From the NCBI GenBank assembly GCA_040005095.1, contig JBDTZN010000004.1, forward strand, positions 1 through 64,000: 64,000 nt of DNA, written 5' to 3'. Under the pieces are notes generated by a model. It had not been told where the DNA came from and ran no database searches. It saw only the letters and a list, made by a program, of their open reading frames with translations. Positions 7,603 through 15,102 of this stretch are shown piece after piece (position 1 is the first letter of the stretch; the number at the start of each line of letters is the position of its first letter). Position numbers and translations under genes: made by a program. The stretch is from UBA5186 sp040005095. Its GTDB lineage: Bacteria > Actinomycetota > Thermoleophilia > Gaiellales > Gaiellaceae.

Positions 7603-9276
7603 TCACGCGGCCTCTGCGAGGCGAGGCCGGCAGGCGGCCAGGATCGCCGTGGCTTCGAGCGGGACGACGCGAAGCTCCGGCGGAGGACGGCGGATGAACG
7701 TGCCGAGGACGAGCAGCTCGTCGGCGAGCTCCGGAGCGTAGGAGACGCCTTCCGCCCGGACTGCATTGACGGCGGCGAGGCCCGACGCGACCTCGAGCGC
7801 GGCGCCGGCCCCCGGCGGCAGCTTCCGCTTCGCGGCCACCTGCCCGGCGACGACGAAGAAGGCGTGGTGCCAGCCGTCCTCGAGCGCAGGGACGACGAGG
7901 CACCGTTCCACCGAACGCAGCCGCTCGAGCGTCGCGAGCGCGCGGAGAACCTGCTCCAGGGCGTCGACACGCGCCTGCATGCGCGCCGCGTCCTCGTAGC
8001 GCTGCTGCGCCGCGAGCTTGTGCACCAGTCCACGGAGCCGCGGCAATGCCGCCGCTGGAGACTCGAGCTCCTCGGGACGAAGCGAGCGTGCGGCGAGGCG
8101 CGCGAGCCGGCGGCTGCGTAGCGGCCCGAGCGCCGAGGGCTTCGCGGAGCACACGACGTCCTGCCCCCGAGCCCGGAGATAGACGTACCGGTCCGGCCGC
8201 GCGCTGCGAGCGTTCGCGGGCGGGCGCAGCTCACGCAGCAGGCGCAGCTCCTCGAGGGCCGCTTCCACCTCGGAGCCACACGGCCGCCATTCGATGCGCT
8301 CGAGAGCGCCGAGCGCGGCCTCGACCGCCGGGCGCTGCTTGTCGGACGTGAAGTACGAGCGCAGGCGCGCGCGTAGGTCGCGGGCCCGACCGACGTAGAG
8401 CACGGTGTCGTTGCGATCGCGGAAGAGGTAGACGCCGGGGCGCTGGGGCGCTCCGAAGGCCAGCGAGCGCTTTCCGTAGACACGACGTGGTCGTGTGGCT
8501 GCCAGCTCGGCCAGATCGGCGACCGTTTTCGCGCCGCGCTCCTGCGCCAGCCCGAGCAGGCCGACGAGGATCTCCGCGGTCGCTTGAGCGTCGGGAAGCG
8601 CTCGGTGGCACGGCCGCACGTCTGTGCCGAAGAAGTACGCGAGCGCGCCCAGGTTGGCGCGCGCGATCCGTCCGGCGAGGAGCTTCCGCGCCAGCCCGAC
8701 CGTGTCGACGACCGGCGAGGCGATCCGGCTGCCCGTCAGCCGTTGCGTCTCACGGTCGAGGAAGCCCAGGTCGAAGCGCGCGTTGTGCGCGACGAGCACT
8801 GCGTCACCCGCGAAAGAGAGGAAGCGCCGCATCGCCACCTCCACGGGTGGCGCGTGGCGGAGCTCCGCGTCAGCGAGGCCCGTGAGCGCGGAGATCGCCG
8901 GCCCGAGCGGCTCGCGCGGATTGACGAGCGTCTGGAACTCCTGCTCGAGCTCGAAGCCGCGGACGCGCACCGCGCCGATCTCGCAGATCCGCGAGGAGCC
9001 GGGACGGAGCCCGGTCGTCTCGAGGTCGACGACGACGTAGGTGGCCGACTCGAGTGGAAGGTCAGCCCCGAGCGGCGCGGCAAGGGCGACTGCGTCGCCG
9101 CGCCAGGCGAGGCGGGCGTCGTCGCGCACGGTCTCGTCGAGCAAGCTCCGCGCGAGCGCCGTCGGCGTGCGGGCGAGGGCGAAGACTCGCCGGGCCGCCT
9201 CGTCCGCCGCAATCGGCCCGCGTCGCTCCTCGACGAGCTCGACCAGCCGGTCGGCCGCATCCAGCCGCAGTTGCAT
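7603..9276 (-). CDS. DEDDh exonuclease fused to a UvrC-type GIY-YIG nuclease domain
   Basis: A 557-residue fusion. Residues about 75-235 are a DnaQ-like 3'-5' exonuclease: VVVDLETTGL (Exo I), LVAHNARFDLGFLD (Exo II) and CHRALPDAQATAEIL (Exo III with catalytic His/Asp). Residues about 280-370 form a GIY-YIG domain (GVYLFRDRNDTVLYVGRARDLRARLRSYF split over two strands), followed by a UvrC-like helical region with an RYEDAARMQ UvrB-interaction-like segment. The same architecture is known in mycobacteria (Rv2191 type). Likely acts in nucleotide-excision repair. A LexA box lies 17 bases before the ATG, indicating SOS control. Confidence 0.92.
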   Translation of the reverse strand: MQLRLDAADRLVELVEERRGPIAADEAARRVFALARTPTALARSLLDETVRDDARLAWRGDAVALAAPLGADLPLESATYVVVDLETTGLRPGSSRICEIGAVRVRGFELEQEFQTLVNPREPLGPAISALTGLADAELRHAPPVEVAMRRFLSFAGDAVLVAHNARFDLGFLDRETQRLTGSRIASPVVDTVGLARKLLAGRIARANLGALAYFFGTDVRPCHRALPDAQATAEILVGLLGLAQERGAKTVADLAELAATRPRRVYGKRSLAFGAPQRPGVYLFRDRNDTVLYVGRARDLRARLRSYFTSDKQRPAVEAALGALERIEWRPCGSEVEAALEELRLLRELRPPANARSARPDRYVYLRARGQDVVCSAKPSALGPLRSRRLARLAARSLRPEELESPAAALPRLRGLVHKLAAQQRYEDAARMQARVDALEQVLRALATLERLRSVERCLVVPALEDGWHHAFFVVAGQVAAKRKLPPGAGAALEVASGLAAVNAVRAEGVSYAPELADELLVLGTFIRRPPPELRVVPLEATAILAACRPRLAEAA

Positions 9277-9292
9277 GGAGCGCCACGCTACA

Positions 9293-9306
9293 CGAACACA
9301 TGTTCG
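9293..9306. promoter_or_regulatory. LexA (SOS) box upstream of the exonuclease/GIY-YIG gene
   Basis: CGAACACATGTTCG is a perfect 14-base palindrome fitting the actinobacterial/Firmicute LexA site (CGAAC-N4-GTTCG). It lies 17-30 bases upstream of the ATG of a DNA-repair nuclease. No second copy was noticed near other genes, including ruvCAB. Confidence 0.85.
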
Positions 9307-9317
9307 GTTACAACGAC

Positions 9318-9346
9318 AAAGAAAAGCCGGGCCTCTCGACCCGGCT
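9318..9346 (-). terminator. Terminator of an upstream minus-strand unit (subtilase)
   Basis: AGCCGGG/CCCGGCT stem with an 8-base loop followed on the minus strand by TTTTCTTT. It lies 17 bases after the subtilase stop and just before the LexA box, so it insulates the SOS gene from subtilase transcription. Confidence 0.85.
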
Positions 9347-9362
9347 CTCCTTCGGGTGCTAC

Positions 9363-11177
9363 CTACGGCGCGAGTGGCAGCGACGGAGGCAGCTCGCTTG
9401 CCGGAACCGCCAGCTCCGGATCGGCGAGCAATGCCAACTGATCGGCCGCGTCGAGCGGGACTGCGCCCACCGTGGCGTCGCCTTCGGCCGCATCCTCATG
9501 GGACATGTCGGCCCAGGAGGCAGCCGCGATCGCTGCGTCGGCCCACGAGGCCGCCGCGAGGGAGCCGTCCGCCCAGGAGGCGTCGGCCCACGAGGCGTCC
9601 GACCACGAGGCTGCCGACCACAGGGCGTCCGACCACGAGGCTTCCGCCCACGAGGCGTCCGACCACGAGGCGTTGGCCTTCACATAATCCGACCAGCTTG
9701 CCCCGTCGAACACCATGCCGCTTCCACCCGAAGCGCTGACGACGAACCTGTTCAGCGCCGCGTTCGGATTCGGAGGCGTGAGGTTCCGCGCAGCCGCCCT
9801 GGCCGCGTTGAGCTCCCCGACGCCCAGTGACAGCGGGATCGCCTCAGGGACCGGCTTCGCCGTCACCATCAGCGCGCCCTTGACCTGATCCGGCGTCCAC
9901 GAGGGATGCCGAGCCAGGATCTGAGCGACCGCGCCGGCCACGGCCGGAGCCGCGAACGACGTGCCCGAGAGCTGCATGTACCCAGGCGAGGTGACGTGGT
10001 CGGGCCGCTCGGACGTCAGCGTCGCCGCCGTCGGAACGGGACCGATCATGTACCGGCCCGGTGCACCGATCTCCGGCTTCGCGAAGCCGTCGTACGTGTA
10101 GCCGTACGCCGACCACGGAGCCGCCGCGTCATCAAACGCTCTGATGCTGTTGCCGAGGTCGGCCGCGCCGACCGTGATCACGAACGGATCGTTGCCCGGG
10201 GCGTACCTGACGCCACTCGGTCCACTTGCCGTGCCGTAGTTGCCCGCAGCCACCACGACGGTGACCCCGGCGAACCACAGCTTCTCGACCGCCTTGTCGA
10301 GCGGGTCGTTGATGAACCGGCTCGGCATGGCCGAGTGCAGCGAGAAGTTCGCCACCTTGACGTTGTAGGCGTCCTTGTTGTCGTAGATCCACTGCGCGGC
10401 GCGGATGACGTCGCTCGTCATCGCCACGCCCTCGTCGTTCATGACGCGGATCGGCAGGATCTTCGCCGCCGGAGCAGCGCCCGTGTAGCCCGCTGCGTCG
10501 CCCGCCGCGATACCCGCGACGAACGTGCCGTGCCCACGACCGTCACCGGTCGCGTTCGGCGTCAGCGTGCTCAGGTTGACCTGCGGGTACAGCCGACCGG
10601 CGAAATCGGCGCGTGAGGCGTCGATGCCCGAGTCGACGATTGCGATCGTCGGCGCGGAGGTGGTGCCGCTCCAGAGTGCAGCGTTGCCCGATTCGTAGGG
10701 CCACATCTGCTTGGAGTAGTGGACGCTTCCGCTCACCTTCACAGGAGAGTCCGGAGTGATCGTCAGACCCGGCACGCCGGCGAGGGCGTTCACGACGCCG
10801 GCCGGAACCTCGACCGAGACTGCGCCGATGAGGCGGAGATCCTTCTTCAGCTTGCCAAGACCTCTGAGAGCCTTGTCAGCCTCCTTAGACCCGCCGTCGC
10901 TCTGGATGATGATCCGGACGTTCTGAGTCGGATCGTCATGAGCCTTCTTGAGCAGGCCCGGGGAAACATACTTCGCATTCGGGGGCGCATCTTTCTGCGC
11001 ACTCGCCGTGGCCGCTAGAGGAAGCGCAAGCGCCACGACCGCGAGCAGGGCACCGGCGACACGACGTCCGCCCTTCCCCCACAGCGCGCTCGACCGGAAC
11101 TCGCCCTTCCGGCTACCCGCACCCCAGAGCGCGCTTGCGCGCACGTCCGAAGGCGAGGCATTGGAACTTGACCGCAT
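9363..11177 (-). CDS. Secreted subtilisin-family (S8) serine protease with C-terminal Trp repeats
   Basis: A 604-residue secreted protease. Residues 1-60 carry two SxALWG-type motifs before a hydrophobic signal core (GALLAVVALALPLAATASA). A probable inhibitor-like propeptide follows. Catalytic triad: Asp in TIAIVDSGIDASRADF, His in GDGRGHGTFVAGIAAG, Ser in LSGTSFAAPAVAG. The last 110 residues contain about eight ASW(S/A)(D/E) repeats, then an acidic/hydrophobic tail. Such Trp repeats might bind envelope or surface material; this is inference. A terminator follows. The 5' region up to the tRNA gene is long and structured. Confidence 0.93.
   Translation of the reverse strand: MRSSSNASPSDVRASALWGAGSRKGEFRSSALWGKGGRRVAGALLAVVALALPLAATASAQKDAPPNAKYVSPGLLKKAHDDPTQNVRIIIQSDGGSKEADKALRGLGKLKKDLRLIGAVSVEVPAGVVNALAGVPGLTITPDSPVKVSGSVHYSKQMWPYESGNAALWSGTTSAPTIAIVDSGIDASRADFAGRLYPQVNLSTLTPNATGDGRGHGTFVAGIAAGDAAGYTGAAPAAKILPIRVMNDEGVAMTSDVIRAAQWIYDNKDAYNVKVANFSLHSAMPSRFINDPLDKAVEKLWFAGVTVVVAAGNYGTASGPSGVRYAPGNDPFVITVGAADLGNSIRAFDDAAAPWSAYGYTYDGFAKPEIGAPGRYMIGPVPTAATLTSERPDHVTSPGYMQLSGTSFAAPAVAGAVAQILARHPSWTPDQVKGALMVTAKPVPEAIPLSLGVGELNAARAAARNLTPPNPNAALNRFVVSASGGSGMVFDGASWSDYVKANASWSDASWAEASWSDALWSAASWSDASWADASWADGSLAAASWADAAIAAASWADMSHEDAAEGDATVGAVPLDAADQLALLADPELAVPASELPPSLPLAP
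9500..9700 (-). repeat. Coding tandem repeat: ASW(S/A)D units of the subtilase
   Basis: On the plus strand a unit close to GTCCGACCACGAGGC recurs every 15-24 bases. It encodes alternating A-S-W-S/A-D/E pentads with L or A variants. The units are similar but not identical, which suggests expansion by slippage or recombination followed by drift. Repeat number may vary between strains. Confidence 0.85.
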
Positions 11178-11338
11178 TCCTCTCCCATCTTCCGCGCATT
11201 GCGCGGGAGCCGCTTTCTCCCACTAACCGGACGCGTACGCCGCGCCACGCATCGAACTCTCAGGCCAAGCGGGTGACAGCACGTCCCCCGGAAGGGTCAG
11301 GGCCGCAAATTCACTCTTTTGGGGGAGAAAGCTCCCGG
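11178..11338 (-). other. Long structured 5' leader candidate of the subtilase gene
   Basis: No gene is visible here. On the minus strand, upstream of the subtilase start, there are several self-complementary blocks: CCGCGCA/TGCGCGG (about 11199-11214) near the start, a second GC-rich block near 11230-11250, and a GGGGGA stretch near 11286. A structured leader is plausible, but I could not match it to a known riboswitch consensus. The 5' end is unknown. Confidence 0.3.
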
Positions 11339-11366
11339 CCGACCGAAATCGGGCGATTTCGGTCGG
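11339..11366 (-). terminator. Perfect hairpin 3' of the tRNA gene
   Basis: A 12-bp perfect inverted repeat (CCGACCGAAATC) with a GGGC loop, starting 4 bases beyond the tRNA 3' end on the minus strand. Position and shape fit a tRNA transcription terminator or 3' processing hairpin, although no T-run follows directly. Confidence 0.7.
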
Positions 11367-11370
11367 GAAT

Positions 11371-11443
11371 GGGCCCGCCTGGATTCGAACCAGGGACCGA
11401 CGGATTATGAGTCCGCTGCTCTGACCAGCTGAGCTACGGGCCC
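11371..11443 (-). tRNA. tRNA with CAU anticodon, probably tRNA-Met (elongator)
   Basis: A 73-base cloverleaf on the minus strand: acceptor GGGCCCG, D-arm with GCTCAGCTGGTCAGAGC, anticodon loop CTCATAA (CAU) on stem GCGGA/TCCGT, and T-arm GGTTCGAATCC. Discriminator A; no CCA is encoded. A CAU anticodon also occurs in tRNA-Ile2 (lysidine-modified). The paired D-stem start excludes a typical initiator only weakly; elongator Met is my preference. Confidence 0.9.
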
Positions 11444-11511
11444 GCACGGAGAGCCTAACGCCGGTGCCGGTTCTTCAGTTTTTGTTCACACGCAGTGGGC
11501 AGAATGCCGGA

Positions 11512-11964
11512 GTGAAGGTCTTCCAGCGCGAGCGCACGCTCCGGACGACCGGGGGGCTCCAGGTCACCGACATCACCGAGCACGTCCAGGACGCCGTCCG
11601 GGAAAGTGGGATCGTCGACGGCATCGCCTGCGTCTACTCCCCCCACACGACCTGCTGCGTGCGCGTGAACGAGTTCGAGCAGGGCTTCCTCGAGGACTTC
11701 GCCACGCTGCTCAAGCGGCTCGTGCCGAGCGAGAGCTACTACGCGCACGACGACTGGGGGAAGCGCACCGAGAACATCTGCGAGGAGGACATGGAGGCCG
11801 GGAACGGCCACTCGCACTGCATGGCCATGCTCCTAGGGACGGCCGGGGAGTCGGTGCCCGTGCGCGACGGGGAGCTTCAGCTCGGTACCTGGCAGCGTGT
11901 GCTCTTCCTCGAGCTCGACCGTGAGCGCGAGCGGCGCTGGATCGTCCAGGTCGTCGGAACGTAG
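11512..11964 (+). CDS. YjbQ family protein (UPF0047)
   Basis: About 150 residues, usual for the family. Motifs: VDGIACVYSPHTTCCVRVNEFE (PHTT plus N/E site), YAHDDWGKRTENI and GNGHSHCMAMLLG with the conserved His cluster, and QRVLFLELDRERERRW at the C-terminus. Some members have secondary thiamin-phosphate synthase activity; the physiological role is unsettled. GTG 11512 is preferred over the GTG at 11464, since homology begins with KVFQRERTLRT. Stands alone downstream of the tRNA gene on the opposite strand. Confidence 0.88.
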   Translation: MKVFQRERTLRTTGGLQVTDITEHVQDAVRESGIVDGIACVYSPHTTCCVRVNEFEQGFLEDFATLLKRLVPSESYYAHDDWGKRTENICEEDMEAGNGHSHCMAMLLGTAGESVPVRDGELQLGTWQRVLFLELDRERERRWIVQVVGT

Positions 11965-12255
11965 GGCTCTAGCGGCCGATCGGGCGACTCGCGCCCGCCT
12001 GTGCGTCCATGAACGAGACGCCGAGGCGCTTGAGCCGCAGGCGCAGCCCGCCGCCGAACGATATGTCGGCGGGACAGGCATCGACCTTCCGCGCCGGCGC
12101 CGCGGCCTGGCGCTCTGCTCGACGGGTCGATGCCTCTCTCACCCACATGGCACTCATGGACGCACTGAGCGCCACCAACATTCGGGCTGCGCCACGCGAA
12201 CGTAAGGCGCACGAAAAATCTCAAGAACGCTCACGTCCGAGCCGATGAGGACGCC
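11965..12255. other. Gap with no confident gene
   Basis: A 291-base region between yjbQ and the next plus-strand gene. The only candidate is a 70-codon minus-strand frame (11969-12181), whose end (about DISFGGGLRLRLKRLGVSFMD) looks protein-like. It has no visible Shine-Dalgarno and I do not recognise a family. An AT-richer stretch near 12210-12235 may hold the promoter for the gene at 12256. Confidence 0.3.
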
Positions 12256-12669
12256 GTGGCGGCCTACGGAGCGGAGTGCGACCCGGGCATCATCGAGCTT
12301 GCCGCGGCCCGTCTGTACTCGAAGGCGGATGCCGTCGTCATGGGCTCCATCGCGACCGGCATCGTGGTCGGCGCGTCGTTCCGCGCCATCCCGCTGACCT
12401 CGCTCGGCGCGTCCTGGCCGACTCCGTCCACCTTCGGATTCGCCATGCTCATCGTCGGCGCGATCCTCGGCGCGGTGATCGGCTACACCGTCGGAGACGC
12501 CCCCGCCTTCGGCTACAGGCTCCAGGCGCAGAGCGCGCTCTGCCAGCTGCAGATCGAGCGGGATACCGCAGCCGTCCCGGCGACAGCGACCCGCGCAGTC
12601 CCCGTCGCGCCCGCGCCACTGCAGAGCGTCGAGCCCCCTCTGTCGCCGCCGCTCAGCGCGTCCGGCTAG
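12256..12669 (+). CDS. Hypothetical two-helix membrane protein
   Basis: A 137-residue protein beginning at GTG. Two hydrophobic segments (about residues 28-48 and 62-82, the second Gly-rich: FGFAMLIVGAILGAVIGYTVG) look like a membrane hairpin. The C-terminal 40 residues are Pro/Ala/Val-rich and probably unstructured. Not assigned to a family. Its end overlaps the C26 amidase gene (convergent) by 17 bases. Confidence 0.55.
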   Translation: MAAYGAECDPGIIELAAARLYSKADAVVMGSIATGIVVGASFRAIPLTSLGASWPTPSTFGFAMLIVGAILGAVIGYTVGDAPAFGYRLQAQSALCQLQIERDTAAVPATATRAVPVAPAPLQSVEPPLSPPLSASG

Positions 12670-13378
12670 CCCGGTAGGCCAGCGCCTCGGCGACGAGCGC
12701 GTCGAAGAGCGCCGCGTCCTCTCCTGCCTCCGGGTGCCAGAGGACGCCGACGGCGAAGCGCCGCTCGGGATCCTCGACGGCCTCGATCGTCCCGTCGTCG
12801 GCGCGCGCCACGACGCGGAGCCCCTCCCCGACCTCGCCGTAGCCCTGGTGGTGGTGCGATTTCACGTCGACCGCGCCCCCGACGATCCCACCGAGCCGGC
12901 TGTCAGGCTCGACCTGCACGGGATGGTCGGAGAACACGCCGGGCGTCTCGCGGTGCGCCTCGTGGCCAACGGTCTCGGGCAGATGCTGGACGAGGTTCCC
13001 GCCCCGTGCCACGTTCAGCACCTGACTGCCCCGGCAAACCGCCAGGACCGGTAAGTCGCGCGCGAGGGCGGCTTGGAGCAACGCAAGCTCGGCCCGATCG
13101 CGCTCCGGTCGAACGTGGCGCGTCTCCGGGTGCGGATCCGCGCCGTACAGGGACGGATCGAGGTCGGAGCCGCCGGAAAGCAGCAGACCGTCGAGCGAAT
13201 CGAGGGTCTCCTCCACCCCGTCCTCGCTCGGCGGCACGATGAGCGCCCGGCCTCCCGCGCGCTCGATCGCCTGTACATAGCTGAGCGGGATGAGCGCCGC
13301 GGGGACGTCCCAGGCGCCGAACCGCGCCTGCTCGACATAGGACGTGACGCCGACGATCGGCCGCATCTCGGCCTCCAC
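12653..13378 (-). CDS. Gamma-glutamyl-gamma-aminobutyrate hydrolase-type class I amidase (peptidase C26)
   Basis: A 241-residue PuuD-like amidase. Start IVGVTSYVE and DGLLLSGGSDLDPSLYG are typical; the nucleophile is Cys in LAVCRGSQVLNVARGG near residue 117, and the His/Glu pair is in VGVLWHPEAGED near residue 216. The family cleaves gamma-glutamyl amides in polyamine or glutamine-derived catabolism; the substrate here is unknown, as no puu genes lie nearby. The true start may be the internal ATG at residue 5. Confidence 0.88.
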   Translation of the reverse strand: MEAEMRPIVGVTSYVEQARFGAWDVPAALIPLSYVQAIERAGGRALIVPPSEDGVEETLDSLDGLLLSGGSDLDPSLYGADPHPETRHVRPERDRAELALLQAALARDLPVLAVCRGSQVLNVARGGNLVQHLPETVGHEAHRETPGVFSDHPVQVEPDSRLGGIVGGAVDVKSHHHQGYGEVGEGLRVVARADDGTIEAVEDPERRFAVGVLWHPEAGEDAALFDALVAEALAYRASRTR

Positions 13379-13426
13379 GCTAGTCGACGGGCGTAACCCG
13401 GGCGGGCGGAACGGCGTTGTGCCCGC

Positions 13427-14107
13427 GTGTCCCCTCGCTTCATCGCCGCGCTAGCGGCAGCTCTGCTCGCCTGCGCCGCCGGCGCCTGGGCGGCATTGCC
13501 GTCGGCCGCCCGCGGCGGGACGTCCTGCGCGTCGCACGGATACACGTACGCGGGACTCGCGCAAAACGACGCCGCGCACGGCGTAACCGCCACCGTGACG
13601 GCGGTCTCCGCCCCGCGCGTGTCCGGAGGGCACGTGGCGGCCTGGGTCGGCGTCGGCGGGCGCGGCCTGGGTCCCGGCGGAACGAATGCGTGGCTCCAGG
13701 CCGGTCTGGCCACGTATCGCGGCGGCGGGAGCCGCCTCTACTACGAGCTGATGCTCCCGGCCGGCCGCCGCTACGTCGAGCTCGCGCGGGGTGTGCGGCC
13801 GGGAACGCGGTTCACCGTCGCAGTGCTGGAGGTGGCGCCGGGCACGTGGCACGTCGTCGTGAACGGCCGCGCCGTCAGCCCTGCGTTCGCGCTTCCCGTC
13901 AGCTCCTCGGGCCTGCCGGCGATCGTGACCGCGGAGAGCTGGGCGACGACGACTCAGGCATGCAACCAGTACGCCTTCGGCTTCGCCGGCGCGCAGTTCA
14001 TCGGCGCGGACGGCCTGTCGCACGCGTTCTCCAAGCCGCAGATCATCGTGTCGAGCTCGACGCAGATCACGCGCCGCTCCGAAACCGGCTTTCTGGCCAC
14101 GTCCTAA
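13427..14107 (+). CDS. Secreted protein of unknown function
   Basis: 226 residues starting at GTG. A signal peptide (FIAALAAALLACAAGAWAA) covers residues 5-23. The mature part is beta-rich, with Gly/Val repeats and Trp residues in AAWVGVGGRGLGPGGTNAWLQ, reminiscent of secreted lectin- or G1-peptidase-like beta sandwiches, but I could not assign a family. Two Cys (early and near residue 183) may form a disulfide. Confidence 0.7.
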   Translation: MSPRFIAALAAALLACAAGAWAALPSAARGGTSCASHGYTYAGLAQNDAAHGVTATVTAVSAPRVSGGHVAAWVGVGGRGLGPGGTNAWLQAGLATYRGGGSRLYYELMLPAGRRYVELARGVRPGTRFTVAVLEVAPGTWHVVVNGRAVSPAFALPVSSSGLPAIVTAESWATTTQACNQYAFGFAGAQFIGADGLSHAFSKPQIIVSSSTQITRRSETGFLATS

Positions 14108-14109
14108 CG

Positions 14110-14211
14110 CGACGCGACACGTGCCTGGCACGGGCCGTGGCGGACATGGCGCGTGCCCGGCACGGGCCATCCAGGGCGCGGCCGTTCCGGCCGCGCCCGG
14201 GGTCTGACCCC
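14110..14211. repeat. Palindrome cluster including two GTGCCxGGCAC units
   Basis: Between convergent genes. GTGCCTGGCACGGGCC (14121-14136) and GTGCCCGGCACGGGCC (14153-14168) are near-identical units spaced 32 bases. A perfect 10-bp hairpin follows (14174-14198, loop GTTCC), then GGGGTCTGACCCC (14199-14211). A related GTGCCAGGCACGGGCC unit occurs at 31130. This resembles REP-type palindromic repeats; no RAYT transposase is visible in the window. The hairpin probably also terminates transcription in both directions. Confidence 0.6.
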
Positions 14212-14213
14212 GG

Positions 14214-14975
14214 TCAGGGCTGGAGGCGCCAGACCGTCTTCGTGTACGCGATGCGCAGGCCTGCGCGCTCGAGGTTTCGCTGGCTCTGCGACGCCCATGC
14301 GGCGCCCGAGCAGACGAGCGGCGAGCCCGCCGCGGCCGCCGTGCTGATCCGCGCCCCGATCAGTGCCGACTGCAGCCCGCGGCCCCTGAACTCCGGGAGC
14401 GTCGACGCATTCGCGAGATTCGCGACCTCCCCGAGCACGAGAGCTCCCGCCGCGGCCGGAACACCGTCGACCTCGGCGAGGTACAGCCGCGACGTCGGAT
14501 TCTCGGCCCAACGCGCGACATGACTCCGCGGAACGTCGTCGGGAACGCCGTGGCCGCGCAGGAGCACGTCCGCGAAGAACTCCGCCTCGTCCGGGCCGAT
14601 CTCGCGCACGCGCGCGTCCACCTCGAAGCGCTCGGGCTCGCGGTACAGGACGGTGTGGAACCCGATCGGAAGGGCACCGGCCGCAACCAGAGGGCCGGAC
14701 AGCCGCGCGAAGTCGTGCGCCGGCGGCAGCTCGAACCATGGCCGAACGCCTGCCTCCCGGTAGTACGCGAGGATCGCGTCCAGCTCGCCCGCGTCCCCCG
14801 GGTGCAGCCCGATCAACCGGTTCTGGAAGTCCAGCTGGGGCTCGTCCGGGTTCACCGGGGCCCAGGCAGCGCCGAAGGGCTCGATCCGCACGCCCGGAAT
14901 GCCGCGGAGCCAGTCGAGCATGAAGTCGGCCTCGGCCCGGTCGATCCGCCTGGAGAGGTCTTCCGGTACCGGCAA
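14214..14975 (-). CDS. GNAT family N-acetyltransferase
   Basis: 253 residues. The C-terminal half is a GNAT fold: SRLYLAEVDGVPAAAGALVL, then the acetyl-CoA loop STLPEFRGRGLQSALIGAR (R/Q-x-x-G-x-G/A) near residue 197, and the SQSQRNLERAGLRIAYTKTVW beta-4/C-terminal element. The N-terminal half is a less conserved region, perhaps a degenerate second GNAT unit. Substrate unknown. Stands alone between convergent and divergent neighbours. Confidence 0.85.
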   Translation of the reverse strand: MPVPEDLSRRIDRAEADFMLDWLRGIPGVRIEPFGAAWAPVNPDEPQLDFQNRLIGLHPGDAGELDAILAYYREAGVRPWFELPPAHDFARLSGPLVAAGALPIGFHTVLYREPERFEVDARVREIGPDEAEFFADVLLRGHGVPDDVPRSHVARWAENPTSRLYLAEVDGVPAAAGALVLGEVANLANASTLPEFRGRGLQSALIGARISTAAAAGSPLVCSGAAWASQSQRNLERAGLRIAYTKTVWRLQP

Positions 14976-15102
14976 GGCCGCTCGATCTTCGCAGAAGGCG
15001 GCGAATCCCTCGCACGAGGGTCACAACCAACCCCGCGGCGCACGATGGAAGGGCTGTACGGGCAAGCGGCGCGGCCACGCTGGAACAGCCCAACAGCTCA
15101 CG

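Noticed and set aside
11245..11275. Plus-strand CTCTCAGGCC resembling the 3' part of a glycine riboswitch
   Set aside because: It lies on the strand without a suitable gene, the 5' aptamer half does not match the consensus, and the next plus-strand gene (yjbQ) is not glycine-related.
11969..12181. 70-codon minus-strand frame between yjbQ and the next gene
   Set aside because: Some protein-like segments but no ribosome site, no family and only average length for chance frames at this GC; kept as a remark in the gap entry.
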